64,000 nucleotides of DNA, taken from assembly GCF_006443685.1 (NCBI RefSeq), contig NZ_VFYP01000004.1, positions 190,894 through 254,893 on the forward strand, in the 5' to 3' direction. The stretch comes from Rhizobium glycinendophyticum. Lineage in GTDB: Bacteria; Pseudomonadota; Alphaproteobacteria; Rhizobiales; Rhizobiaceae. Below the pieces are notes generated by a model. It searched no databases. It was not told the origin of the DNA and was given only the letters and a program-made list of their open reading frames with translations. The position numbers were made by a program, and so were the translations under genes. Shown here piece after piece: positions 35,304 through 44,417 of the stretch (positions are counted from its first letter, which is position 1; every line of letters begins with the position of its first letter).

Positions 35304-36143
35304 ATGCGTATCCACCATCTCAACTGCGGCTCACATTGCCCCCTCGGTGGGTTCCTTTTCGACGGATCGAGCAGAGGCCTACTGGCAAACATCTGCACTC
35401 ACTGTCTACTTGTTGAGACTCCGAAATGTTTAGTTTTGATCGATACAGGTTACGGACTGAAAGACATCTTGCGAGCATCGGCGCGCAGACTCCCCGTTAC
35501 CTGGCCGCTTTTTCTCAATACACGCCTTCGCGAACAAGACACCGCGATACGTCAGATCGAGGCCCTGGGCTTTTCGTCGCGTGATGTGCGCCACATCGTC
35601 CTCACGCATCTGGATTTCGATCACGCCGGCGGAATCGCCGATTTTCCAGAGGCTGCAGTCCACGTGATGTCAGGTGAGCGACAGGCGGCAGAGAACGCGC
35701 GAAGCTTCGTTTCCAGGCAACGTTACAGACCGGCCATGTGGAGAGATGTCACTGATTGGCAAATGTACGAGCCTGACGGTGAGGCATGGTTTGGCCTGAG
35801 TTCGGTCCGAGACCTTCGAGGACTACCTCCGGAGATACTCTTTGTTCCGTTGCCAGGTCACACGCTGGGTCATGCGGGGGTCGCGATCAAGTCGGAAGGT
35901 CACTGGATTTTGAACGCTGGAGACAGCTTTATGCACAATGGGCAGCTTGATCTGGCGCACCCCTATTGTCCTGTCGGAATCAAAGCCTATCAGGCAATCA
36001 TGAGCAGCAATCGGCGTGCCCGAATTGACAACATCGAGAGGCTTCGCAAACTCAAACAGGAGCACGGTAACGAGGTCTCAATTTTCGCCTCCCATGACAC
36101 CGGTCAACTGGCCTCCATGCGTTATGGTAACGTCTCCGGCTAG
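35304..36143 (+). CDS. Metallo-beta-lactamase-fold hydrolase, lactonase-like
   Basis: 279-residue cytoplasmic protein. The metal motif is THLDFDHAGG (residues about 98-107): His-x-Asp-x-Asp-His, with Asp in the place of the second His of the usual HxHxDH. Later ligands are PLPGHTLGHAG and LNAGDSF and a C-terminal HD (FASHDT). The size and the LIDTGYG start of the fold match N-acyl-homoserine lactonases (AiiA/BlcC group) and related esterases. A quorum-quenching role on a TraR-controlled plasmid is attractive but unproven. ATG 35304 follows GGGACCTTGT. It stands alone, next to the IS remnant. Confidence 0.75.
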   Translation: MRIHHLNCGSHCPLGGFLFDGSSRGLLANICTHCLLVETPKCLVLIDTGYGLKDILRASARRLPVTWPLFLNTRLREQDTAIRQIEALGFSSRDVRHIVLTHLDFDHAGGIADFPEAAVHVMSGERQAAENARSFVSRQRYRPAMWRDVTDWQMYEPDGEAWFGLSSVRDLRGLPPEILFVPLPGHTLGHAGVAIKSEGHWILNAGDSFMHNGQLDLAHPYCPVGIKAYQAIMSSNRRARIDNIERLRKLKQEHGNEVSIFASHDTGQLASMRYGNVSG

Positions 36144-36206
36144 GGTCAGAAGATGCATCGCCTCCAGTTTCAACTTGGAAAATGACGTGGAACAGGTCGG
36201 TCGATC

Positions 36207-36851
36207 TCAGACCTCCAACCGTTCATCGGCCATCATGCGTGTTCCTCTGACGATTTCGGCCATGCGCACGAGGTCCGGGAGCGTCCTCGCGCCCATCTTG
36301 CGCATTGCGGAGCCGCGATGAATTTTTACGGATATTTCGCTCAGTCCCAGCTGTCCGGCCACCTGCTTGTTCAGCAGTCCCGATGTCACCAACGTCATGA
36401 CCTGTCGCTCTCTCAGGGACATAGCCTGGAACATCTGAACGACACCCGAAACGGTGGACGAGTTCCGCCTTGCTGCGCAGTCTTTTTCGATCGCGATTCC
36501 GACCGCGTCAAGAAGTTCCTGATCCCCGAACGGCTTGGGTAGAAAGTCTACAGCCCCCGCCTTCATCGCACGTACCGACATGGGAACGTCGGCATGCCCT
36601 GTCATCATCACAACCGGGAGGTTGATACCGTACTCGCCGAGTTTTGACTGAAATTCGAGGCCGTTGATTCCCGGCAGCCTCACGTCCAAGACGAGGCAGC
36701 CTGGCTCAGGGCCAATTTCCGCGGCCAGGAAATCCTCCACGTCGGAATACGTCTGACAGCTCAATCCAGCGGATTCAAAGAGAAGACACAATGCCTGAGA
36801 TAAGGAAGTATCATCGTCAATTACGTAAACGGTTGAAGCGTTCGTCGACAT
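36207..36851 (-). CDS. FixJ-family response regulator
   Basis: 214-residue two-domain regulator: receiver domain (VYVIDDDTSLSQALCLLF, phospho-acceptor Asp in CLVLDVRLPGINGLEF, conserved Lys in FLPKPF) and a LuxR-type helix-turn-helix (SLRERQVMTLVTSGLLNKQV, AGQLGLSEISVKIHRG). It is the third gene of a minus-strand group with a stand-alone receiver and a PAS kinase, 183 bases after the kinase. It probably activates target promoters on phosphorylation by that kinase; targets are not visible. Confidence 0.92.
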   Translation of the reverse strand: MSTNASTVYVIDDDTSLSQALCLLFESAGLSCQTYSDVEDFLAAEIGPEPGCLVLDVRLPGINGLEFQSKLGEYGINLPVVMMTGHADVPMSVRAMKAGAVDFLPKPFGDQELLDAVGIAIEKDCAARRNSSTVSGVVQMFQAMSLRERQVMTLVTSGLLNKQVAGQLGLSEISVKIHRGSAMRKMGARTLPDLVRMAEIVRGTRMMADERLEV

Positions 36852-37034
36852 TGCCGGTCCCCATCTTGATCCGACGCCCGCGTGAGGGCTGTTTTTGACG
36901 AATGGAAGTATTTCATACCGTCGATAATGAGGCGAATTAAAAGTTGTAAATGCCTAGCCGACGGATGCGCCATTTTCTCTGTGCAATAGCTCTGGAAGTG
37001 TTATCAGGCAGAGAGCGGATTTTTTCGGGTCGCC

Positions 37035-39113
37035 TCAAGGTACACGAGGCAGAGTCGTCTCAAATAGGGCCCCGGAGCCCGTGTTCGTTGCAATCAACTT
37101 GCCGCCGTGCGCTTCGACAATCTGCTTACAGATGGCCAAGCCCATCCCGAGGCCGGCTGTCTTGGTGGTAAAGAAAGTTTCGAATAGACGAGAAAGGTTC
37201 TCTGGCTGAATGCCGAGACCTCGATCTTCGACCGCGATCACGACGCCGTCTCCTTTGGTGCCAGTCCGCACCTGAAGCAGGCGTTTGCAATGGGGAACCT
37301 TCTGCATTTCCTGGATCGCATTGATCGCGAGATTGACGATCACCTGTTGCAACTGGACTGGGTCAACTGCCACTCTTCCACCTTCGTCGGCGAAAATCTT
37401 CTCGATAGTCACGGAGTTGCTCTTGAGTTCGTGGTCGACAAATCTCAGGGCTTCCTCAACGAGCGTTACGACCTGAACTGCCACCTTGTCGGCGTCTTTC
37501 CCAGTAGCCATTCTCCGTGTCCGAGTTATGACGTCGGCTGCTCGTCTGGCATCGGCAACAATGTTGTCATGAATGAACAGGAGCTTTTCAGTGTCGACGA
37601 CGGCGCGCTCAAGAAGTCGCCTCCCCGCGGCACTATAGGTCATGATCGCGCTGAGTGGCTGGTTGATTTCATGCGATATCGACGCTGTCATTTCGCCGAG
37701 AAGCGCGAGCCTGGTGTGATGGGCAAACGACTTCTTCAGCTCGGAGAGCGAAGCTTCAGCGGCTACTCGTTCGCTAATATCTATCAGGCCGACGAGGAGC
37801 CGCCCTTGAGCCCGAAGCGCCGGAGAAGGATTGAATGACAAATGGACGGCCATCGTGGTGCCGTCCAATCGTAGCTGCTCTGTTTCTTCCTCGAAGCCCG
37901 GAAGCAGGTAGTACCCAGACTCAAGGGCGCGGATGAAAGTCTTCATACCCTTGGGTGTCCAAAGACTTTTCACCGTCTTGCCGACAAGATCATTCGCAGA
38001 AGCCGCGCGGTAGAGCGCCATAGCCGCAACATTCACCTCTGCAACGACAGTTGCCTCCATCGCTTCCTGCAAGAGATGCGGATACGACTCGAGATGGGCC
38101 CTGAGATCGGCGACGCCCTCTTGTTTGAGCCGGTTGAATATTTGCCAGAGCCGTCGCGTATCCAAATGTAGTAGGCCCATGCTCATGGCCTGGAAGAGCT
38201 CCCTGTAACGAGCTTCGCTGGCAATGAGCTCGGCCTCCGAGCGCTTCCTATCGGAGATATCGATGACACCCACGAGCACCGATCCCTTTCCTTCATGCCC
38301 AGGAGGCCAGCATACGGTAAAGAGAGCATTGAACGGAGTACCATCCAGACGGGTGAGAACCGTTTCTGCGGAAAGGCGTGGCTCCCGCCTTATTGCACAG
38401 AGCAATGCATCGGCGAACAGGTGTCTGCTTTGCTTTGGCCATGCAGCCTCAACATGACCACCAATCATCGCTTCCCGGCTCTCAGCGCCGAACATCTCCA
38501 CCGTCTTCTCATTCACATCGAGCACGATCGTGTTGCGCAGCGCTTCCTCGATCCATGCATCATCGGTGTGGAAGTGGCTTGCGAGGTCACTGATGCCAGC
38601 CTGCATCAACTCGCCGATCATCCGCCGAACACCGGAGAAGTCGAGTTCCCAAAAGGAGGCGGCCATAGCTTGAAAGATATTCTCATAGCGATGAGAGGCG
38701 ATGCGAAACTGTACCGCTATCTCGTCAACGCGCGTCAAGTCTCGACTCCGCTCAACGACGAAGGAAGGTGTCCCCTGATCATCGCGCGCCAGCGTCCAAT
38801 CTAGACCAATCTTCAGTTCCATTCCCATTGCCGACCGCCGAAAGCACTCGCCTGACCACTCCCCGGTGTCGAGAAGCAAGCGTTTCATTTCGTCCAGACC
38901 ATGGGGATGTCGCATCGCAAGGAAGTCATTGATGTTGCGACCCTGCGCCGCGTTGACGGGATGGCCGTAGAGGGCTTCTGCCGCCTTGTTGGCGAATAGA
39001 ATAACATCATCCATGCCAAAGATGACAACCGACTCAGGGATTACATCCAGAGCAGACGCCAAGGCTACTACGTTCGGCAATCGCCTTGCAGGCAAGACCG
39101 AGTCGACCGACAT
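37035..39113 (-). CDS. PAS-domain sensor histidine kinase with internal duplication
   Basis: 692-residue soluble kinase. PAS domain at about 15-115 (PESVVIFGMDDVILFANKAA), then two similar sensor modules (YENIFQAMAASFWELDFSGV at about 150 and YRELFQAMSMGLLHLDTRRL at about 315, each ending in VLVGVIDISDR or LLVGLIDISER). HisKA box SISHEINQPLSAIMTYSAAG, then HATPase with NLAINAIQEMQ, EDRGLGI and TTKTAGLGMGLAI. No membrane segment: a cytoplasmic signal is sensed. ATG 39113 with GGAGGTTGGAACT replaces an upstream in-frame start at 39230 that overlaps the receiver gene. Confidence 0.93.
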   Translation of the reverse strand: MSVDSVLPARRLPNVVALASALDVIPESVVIFGMDDVILFANKAAEALYGHPVNAAQGRNINDFLAMRHPHGLDEMKRLLLDTGEWSGECFRRSAMGMELKIGLDWTLARDDQGTPSFVVERSRDLTRVDEIAVQFRIASHRYENIFQAMAASFWELDFSGVRRMIGELMQAGISDLASHFHTDDAWIEEALRNTIVLDVNEKTVEMFGAESREAMIGGHVEAAWPKQSRHLFADALLCAIRREPRLSAETVLTRLDGTPFNALFTVCWPPGHEGKGSVLVGVIDISDRKRSEAELIASEARYRELFQAMSMGLLHLDTRRLWQIFNRLKQEGVADLRAHLESYPHLLQEAMEATVVAEVNVAAMALYRAASANDLVGKTVKSLWTPKGMKTFIRALESGYYLLPGFEEETEQLRLDGTTMAVHLSFNPSPALRAQGRLLVGLIDISERVAAEASLSELKKSFAHHTRLALLGEMTASISHEINQPLSAIMTYSAAGRRLLERAVVDTEKLLFIHDNIVADARRAADVITRTRRMATGKDADKVAVQVVTLVEEALRFVDHELKSNSVTIEKIFADEGGRVAVDPVQLQQVIVNLAINAIQEMQKVPHCKRLLQVRTGTKGDGVVIAVEDRGLGIQPENLSRLFETFFTTKTAGLGMGLAICKQIVEAHGGKLIATNTGSGALFETTLPRVP

Positions 39114-39135
39114 AGTTCCAACCTCCAGCGTCAGC

Positions 39136-39546
39136 CTACCAGAAAATACGGTACAGACATTCGAGCAATAATTCACTGTCGAACGGCTTTTCCAGCAAGA
39201 ATATCTGCTCCGATTCCATAGCTTCTTCAAGAACTGCCTTATCCTTCAGGGCCGTGATCATGATAACTGGCAAATAACTACGTCGGTTAAGCATGATTTT
39301 TTTGAGTTTAATTCCGCTCATTCCGGGCATATTAACGTCCGTTATGAGGCAGTTTACTGCCTCAGCCTCCGCGGAATCAAGGAAAGATTCGGCCGATTCG
39401 AAACCTGTCGCGGAATAGTCCGAAACCTGAAGGAGACCGACCAAGGCATTTCGTAGCGACTTATCGTCATCGACGACGGCAACCGAGATTTCACTCACGA
39501 AGATATCCAATCCACTGGCCTGATAAATGACAGCTTTAGCGATCAT
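39136..39546 (-). CDS. Stand-alone receiver-domain protein
   Basis: 136-residue single receiver domain: AVVDDDKSLRNALVGLLQVS, phospho-acceptor in CLITDVNMPGMSG, conserved Lys in FLLEKPFDSELL. ATG 39546 follows ACAGGTGTCTC; a GTG 28 codons on (VSEISVAVVDDD) is the other possible start. It lies 22 bases upstream of the kinase and probably belongs to the same transcript, forming a relay with it, or diverting phosphate from the FixJ protein. Confidence 0.88.
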   Translation of the reverse strand: MIAKAVIYQASGLDIFVSEISVAVVDDDKSLRNALVGLLQVSDYSATGFESAESFLDSAEAEAVNCLITDVNMPGMSGIKLKKIMLNRRSYLPVIMITALKDKAVLEEAMESEQIFLLEKPFDSELLLECLYRIFW

Positions 39547-39750
39547 GAGACACCTGTGAATTATACGATGGTTTGGGCTGCCTTTGGCTTCCGGTGCCAA
39601 GCAGCGCACACTGCCACCGCCCGTTAACTGCCTAACGCGCCAACGCGGATGATGACATCCCCTCGTAGAAAACCACCTTCGGCTGGCGACCTCCTGCCCT
39701 AGCAGGCCAGCTCGCTTTGGCGTTGCGATCGATCACCGATAACGACAGTC

Positions 39751-40350
39751 TCAACCGAACATCTTCACGGCAACCCGGGCAACATGCGCACCTTGATACC
39801 GCGCGCCATCCAGTTCCACGGCCGACGGCTGGCGGGCACCGTCGGTTCCCGCGATGGTGCTGGCACCATACGGCGACCCTCCTTTAACTTCCTCAGTTCC
39901 AGACTGGCCCGCAAATGCGTAAGGTAAGCCTACGACTACCATGCCGTGATGCAGGAGCGTCGGGATGAAGCCCAGGATCGTAGACTCTTGACCACCATGC
40001 TGAGTCGCCGACGATGTAAAGACGGAGCCAATCTTGCCGACCAGTTTACCTTGTGCCCATAGGCCCCCGGTCTGATCGATAAAGTTTCGCATCTGGGCGG
40101 TTACCGTGCCAAAGCGCGTTCCAGAACCAAAGATAATAGCGTCGTACTGATCGAGCTCCGATACCAATGCCACCGGCGCGGATTGGTCCATTTTGTATCC
40201 ACGCGCCGCACAAACTTCTCCCGATAAGAGCTCGGGAACGCGCTTTACGTCCACCTCAGCCCCCACTGAGCGAACGCCTTCGGCAATCGCCTGCGCCATT
40301 GTCTCGATGTGACCGTATGCGGAATAGTACAGGATCAGAACTTTGGCCAT
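39751..40350 (-). CDS. wrbA: NAD(P)H:quinone oxidoreductase WrbA
   Basis: 199-residue flavodoxin-fold quinone reductase that reduces quinones by two electrons and so avoids semiquinone radicals. Signature: [60 protein letters not shown] and [15 protein letters not shown] 40350 is chosen because the ribosome site GAGGGAA has better spacing than to the ATG at 40356. It ends the minus-strand group; the gap of about 100 bases to the next gene holds a stem-loop. Confidence 0.95.
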   Translation of the reverse strand: MAKVLILYYSAYGHIETMAQAIAEGVRSVGAEVDVKRVPELLSGEVCAARGYKMDQSAPVALVSELDQYDAIIFGSGTRFGTVTAQMRNFIDQTGGLWAQGKLVGKIGSVFTSSATQHGGQESTILGFIPTLLHHGMVVVGLPYAFAGQSGTEEVKGGSPYGASTIAGTDGARQPSAVELDGARYQGAHVARVAVKMFG

Positions 40351-40416
40351 TGTCATTTCCCTCTGTCAACGTTTTGCGTGTTTTCTAAATTCCGACGATG
40401 ACCTTTTCCCGGTCAC

Positions 40417-40433
40417 CGTCCGTTCGACGGACG
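40417..40433 (-). terminator. Small stem-loop between hydrolase and wrbA
   Basis: CGTCCGT and ACGGACG are perfect 7-base arms with a TCG loop, 24 bases after the hydrolase stop. No T-run. Probably a transcript end or processing site. Confidence 0.35.
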
Positions 40434-40456
40434 ATAGGTGCGATCTGTCGGCGGCG

Positions 40457-41359
40457 TCAGAGCTCCGCTTTCAGGAAAGCGTGAATATAATCTGCCGAAA
40501 GCTGCGGAAACTGGTGATGCGGTCCGTGTCCGGTACGAGGCATGATCAGAAGTTGAGCACGTGGTATCTTGCGGACGAGCGGGAACCAGTTGTCGGCAGG
40601 CGTGCCGGGGTCGTTGTCGCCGCAGATTATCAACATGGGCACATCAGACTTGGTCAGTCCCTTACGAATACCTTCCTTGTCTTCGTGGAATTTCTCGGCG
40701 GCTGCAAAGTAGAGCTTGAACACGTTCATGCTGGACGGGATATGCTCGGTTACTCCAGCGCGAGCGTAGATGCGATCATGCGAAGCCTTGGCGGCAGCGA
40801 GACTCTCTTCGTACGCGGGTTCGAAGAATAGAGTTTCCTCGTCCTTCAGGTCGTTGACCGGCTTCACCGCGAGCTCAAACCAGTCGTCGCGCATGGCGTG
40901 CTCAACCTTGCCCGCAGGGTTGGTGCCCATGAGGATCGCTCGATTGACCATCTCAGGGTGTTTGACGAGGAAGGTCTGGCCCAGCGCTCCTCCCCACGAC
41001 CAGCTTACCAAATTGAACTTGCCAATGCCGAGCACTTTGGCGAACTTCGCCATCGTATCGGCGACGGCGACCATGTCGGGGGGAAGCTGGCCTTCGGAGT
41101 AGCCGACGCCAGGATAGTCGACCATGATGACACGGTAGTTGGCCGCCAGCGCGTTGATGAAGGCCGGGTCCCAGGTGTCGATGGTTCCACGCAACCGGGT
41201 AAACATGATGATGGGGTCTCCGGACCCCAGTTCGCGGTAGGCGAGCTTCACGCCATCAACCTGTACGAAATTCCTTTCAGCGCTGCCGGCAGACGCGTTC
41301 GCGAAGACCTGGAACGGTAGCGAGGCACAAAACATGAACAATGCGATGACAGACTTCAT
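40457..41359 (-). CDS. Exported alpha/beta-hydrolase
   Basis: 300-residue serine hydrolase. ATG 41359 opens a signal peptide (MKSVIALFMFCASLPFQVFA, then NASAGS), so it acts in the periplasm. The nucleophile elbow is VSWSWGGALG, with Ser in place of the first Gly of GxSxG. An acid lies in IICGDNDPGTPADNW and the His in PRTGHGPHHQ. The fold resembles haloperoxidase/epoxide-hydrolase-type enzymes, substrate unknown. The frame is open upstream to 41701 but without signal or homology. It is the leftmost gene of the hydrolase cluster. Confidence 0.85.
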   Translation of the reverse strand: MKSVIALFMFCASLPFQVFANASAGSAERNFVQVDGVKLAYRELGSGDPIIMFTRLRGTIDTWDPAFINALAANYRVIMVDYPGVGYSEGQLPPDMVAVADTMAKFAKVLGIGKFNLVSWSWGGALGQTFLVKHPEMVNRAILMGTNPAGKVEHAMRDDWFELAVKPVNDLKDEETLFFEPAYEESLAAAKASHDRIYARAGVTEHIPSSMNVFKLYFAAAEKFHEDKEGIRKGLTKSDVPMLIICGDNDPGTPADNWFPLVRKIPRAQLLIMPRTGHGPHHQFPQLSADYIHAFLKAEL

Positions 41360-41522
41360 TGACGTGATCCTTGTGGGGGCGAGTTTGAATTGGTACAGCC
41401 TCCTTCGTTCGCCAGACAGGGAGGTAGCGATGCGTCCCGCGAGAGGAGCGGAACGCATCGGAGCGCGCCGTCGCAAGTGGCGGCACATGCAAGACCAACG
41501 CTCGGGAATGCAGGGCTCGGTT

Positions 41523-42320
41523 CTATTGGGGAACCGTGCCGAGGTACCGTGGGGCGGGCCTGTCGAGCGAGAGATGCGGCCCCAACTCGTGGCGGGCGGC
41601 ATCGAACGCCTTCCAAAGGTTTTCGTTGCGGAGCGACGGGATGGTGACGAGTTCGCCCGCATCAAACCCGGCAAGCGCTGCGTCAACCATATCGCCCGCA
41701 TCCATCATCATCCCGGACGGGATCACTGTTGTGTCCAAACCCGCTCGCTCAAAGATTTCGGTTCTGGTGAAACCGGGAAGGACCGCCTGGACTCGGACGC
41801 CCTTCTGCCGGAGTTCGACGTCCAGAGCCTGGGTCAGGGACAGCACGAACGCCTTTCCCGCAGAGTAGCTTCCATTGAAACGTTCCGGCATCAAAGCGAC
41901 GACGGACGCGATGTTGATGATCGCTCCCGAGCCCTTCTGGCTAAAGGCTTTCGCGGCTGCGACGCTCAACGCATGCAGGACACTGACATTGAGATGGAGC
42001 ATGCGTTCGAGTACCTCATCGTCGGAATCCAAGACACCGCCACTCGGCCCAACGCCAGCGCTATTAACGAGAAGTTCGATTTCTTTGTCTTCCCGGATAC
42101 GCTTCAGCAAGAGCTCGAGATCGGCACGGATACTTAGATCGAGCGGTAAAGGGGTGGTGGAGGTTGCGTAAGTCCCAGTCAACAGATTGGCCGCAGAACG
42201 CAATCTCGCCATGTCTCGGCCGATAAGAATGAGGTCATAGCCACGTGCGGCCAGCCTCTCAGCGTAGATAGCGCCAATACCGGAGGACGCTCCAGTGACG
42301 ATAGCAGTGGGTCTGGGCAT
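41523..42320 (-). CDS. Short-chain dehydrogenase/reductase
   Basis: 265-residue SDR: TAIVTGASSGIG cofactor motif at about 5-16, NSAGVGPSGG (NNAG-like), IINIASVVAL with the catalytic Ser and YSAGK (Tyr and Lys). Substrate unknown; the family reduces ketones or oxidises alcohols. ATG 42320 follows GGGAGACAACC. The tail differs from classic SDRs by an extra C-terminal stretch ending APRYLGTVPQ. It lies between two hydrolase genes on the same strand. Confidence 0.9.
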   Translation of the reverse strand: MPRPTAIVTGASSGIGAIYAERLAARGYDLILIGRDMARLRSAANLLTGTYATSTTPLPLDLSIRADLELLLKRIREDKEIELLVNSAGVGPSGGVLDSDDEVLERMLHLNVSVLHALSVAAAKAFSQKGSGAIINIASVVALMPERFNGSYSAGKAFVLSLTQALDVELRQKGVRVQAVLPGFTRTEIFERAGLDTTVIPSGMMMDAGDMVDAALAGFDAGELVTIPSLRNENLWKAFDAARHELGPHLSLDRPAPRYLGTVPQ

Positions 42321-42396
42321 GGTTGTCTCCCTGTCGAGCCGATATGCGACGTTTGGTGCTGACGTGCGGAGCCGTTGCGACCCCACACGCACTTGT

Positions 42397-43218
42397 TTAA
42401 GCGGCGTAGTGGACGCCGAGACTCGTGACATTCGACCCGCCGGCGCGCGCATTGCGCATCGCCCAATCGAGTGCATAATCGGCGACCTCTTCCCAGCCTG
42501 GTTCGATGCAGGTGAAATGGGAACGGTCCTCAAAAATTTTGAGCGCCGTTTTGGAGGGTGCGCGCTTCTGCCTTTCGTAGATTGCCCTGGTCATGCTTGC
42601 GTCGGCGATCAGGTCGAGACCGCCCCCGATGAGAAGCAATGGAGCCCTGTCAGGATTGTCCCACCGAACCTTGCCGATCGACGTCAGGATGCCGTCCCAG
42701 TAGACCTTGCCCGCCGTCGGCACGATGTAGCGGTCGTAGTACTCGTCGATCTGGTTTTTCGGGAGGGCGTTGGCAAAGCGATTGCCGAAAAAATCGCGTG
42801 ACATGTGCATGGTACGCTTCCAGCTACCCCACGACCCCAGGACGGGTAATGCGGATACGATCGAATGTATTCCGAGCCGGACCCCAGTCGTCGGAGCAGG
42901 ATCGATTGCAACACCTGCGACGCCGAAGCCACGGTCGAGCAGTATCTGGGTCCAGACCCCCCCGGCCGAGTGACCCATCAAGATAGGTGCCTCAGATAGC
43001 TTTCGGATTTCCGCCTCGAGATGGTCGATGATGCCGTGGACACCGACAGCTTTAAGCATCGGATGCGGGTTGGCGCGGAGTTCGGCCGGCTCGCGGTCGT
43101 CGTAGGGCCAGTTCGGCGTCACCACCGTGTAACCCTTGGCTTCGTAGTGGGCCCGGAAGCCTTCCCAGCTCTTGGCGTTGAGCCAGGCACCATGAATGAG
43201 CATGATGGTCTTTGTCAT
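42397..43218 (-). CDS. Alpha/beta-hydrolase, cytoplasmic
   Basis: 273-residue serine hydrolase with oxyanion loop LIHGAWLNAKSW, nucleophile ILMGHSAGGVWTQ, and His in RSHFTCIEPGWE. The acid is probably the Asp in GGGLDLIADASM. No signal peptide. It resembles lipase/esterase members of the CarE/YpfH type loosely; the substrate is not evident. Gap of 34 bases to the next gene upstream. Ribosome site weak. Confidence 0.85.
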   Translation of the reverse strand: MTKTIMLIHGAWLNAKSWEGFRAHYEAKGYTVVTPNWPYDDREPAELRANPHPMLKAVGVHGIIDHLEAEIRKLSEAPILMGHSAGGVWTQILLDRGFGVAGVAIDPAPTTGVRLGIHSIVSALPVLGSWGSWKRTMHMSRDFFGNRFANALPKNQIDEYYDRYIVPTAGKVYWDGILTSIGKVRWDNPDRAPLLLIGGGLDLIADASMTRAIYERQKRAPSKTALKIFEDRSHFTCIEPGWEEVADYALDWAMRNARAGGSNVTSLGVHYAA

Positions 43219-43252
43219 CGTGATTATCCCTGTTCAAGCGCCTCGGCAAAGT

Positions 43253-44239
43253 TCAAGACGAACCCTTGAAGAAGGCTAGGAGATCGGCGTTGATCACGTC
43301 CGGATGGGTGGTACACATGCCGTGCGGAAGGCCGGGATATGTCTTCAGCGTGCCCTTCTTCAGCAACTTTGCTGACAGAGGCGCGGAGTCGGCATATGGC
43401 ACGATCTGATCGTCGTCGCCGTGCATCACGAGAACCGGAAGCTCGATCTTCTTGAGGTCTTCGGTGAAGTCTGTCTCCGAGAAGGCCTTGATGCAGTCGT
43501 AATGGGCCTTCGCTCCGCCCATCATCCCCTGCCGCCACCAATTCTGGATCACGCCCTCAGAGACTTCGGCACCGGCACGGTTGAAGCCGTAGAATGGGCC
43601 GGCCGGAACGTCCCGGAAAAACTGGGCGCGGTTGGCGATCAGCGCTGCGCGGAAGCCATCGAACACTTCGATCGGCAGGCCGCCGGGATTGTTTTCGGAT
43701 TTCACCATGATCGGCGGTACGGCACCGATGATGACGGCTTTCGACACACGGCCAGGCTTGGAGCGTGCAACATAGTGCACGACTTCACCGCCGCCGGTGG
43801 AATGGCCGACATGGATGGCGTTCTTCAGGTCCAGCTTCTCGGCGAGTTCCGCGACATCCGCCGCATAGGTGTCCATCTCGTTACCCGTGTCCGTTTGGGT
43901 CGAGCGTCCATGACCGCGCCGGTCATGTGCGATGACGCGGAAACCCTGGCCGAGGAAAAACATCATCTGGTTGTCCCAGTCGTCGGCGGACAGCGGCCAG
44001 CCATGATGGAAGACGATCGCCTGGGCGTCCTTCGGACCCCAATCCTTGTAGAAAATTTCGGTGCCGTCTTTCGTGGTGATGTAGGACATGATGAGGTTCC
44101 CTTGTTCGTTTGCGGTTGATTTTGTGGCGGCCAGTGCCACCCTTGGAAGAGCTGCGGCGGCGAGCGCTACGCCGCCGCCGACAAGCAGATCGCGCCGGGT
44201 CGTGGTGATCGAATTCTGTGCGATTGTGGTGGCGTTCAT
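43253..44239 (-). CDS. Tat-exported chloroperoxidase-like alpha/beta-hydrolase
   Basis: 328-residue non-haem chloroperoxidase-type hydrolase. ATG 44239 follows AAGGAGACGAAA and begins a Tat signal ([20 protein letters not shown]). The mature part starts like the cytoplasmic relatives ([20 protein letters not shown]). Catalytic features: [11 protein letters not shown], Ser in [10 protein letters not shown], Asp in [13 protein letters not shown], His in LPHGMCTTH. So a normally cytoplasmic enzyme has acquired an export signal. Operator-like repeats lie 65-101 bases upstream of its start. Confidence 0.88.
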   Translation of the reverse strand: MNATTIAQNSITTTRRDLLVGGGVALAAAALPRVALAATKSTANEQGNLIMSYITTKDGTEIFYKDWGPKDAQAIVFHHGWPLSADDWDNQMMFFLGQGFRVIAHDRRGHGRSTQTDTGNEMDTYAADVAELAEKLDLKNAIHVGHSTGGGEVVHYVARSKPGRVSKAVIIGAVPPIMVKSENNPGGLPIEVFDGFRAALIANRAQFFRDVPAGPFYGFNRAGAEVSEGVIQNWWRQGMMGGAKAHYDCIKAFSETDFTEDLKKIELPVLVMHGDDDQIVPYADSAPLSAKLLKKGTLKTYPGLPHGMCTTHPDVINADLLAFFKGSS

Positions 44240-44303
44240 TTTCGTCTCCTTGGCCGCGTGAATGCCTCTGTTCGACGAGATGAAGCTTGGCGGACTAGGA
44301 CCT

Positions 44304-44340
44304 GTAACGCGAGTAAACGGTCGTAAATCGGTGATAATCG
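44304..44340. promoter_or_regulatory. Phased GTAA repeats upstream of the chloroperoxidase-like gene
   Basis: GTAACGCGA, GTAAACGGTC, GTAAATCGGT and GATAATCG follow each other with spacing of 9-10 bases (GTAA at 44304, 44313 and 44323, GATAA at 44333). They share the form GTRAAYSG. The same pattern occurs at 45417 and 45994. Phase of one helical turn suits a regulator with tandem binding. Confidence 0.6.
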
Positions 44341-44417
44341 AAATTGCGGCTACGCGACCGTCACGAACAATGGGACCGGCCGCTCTTGGCCGGTCCCGAG
44401 AACCATGGTCGCTACGG

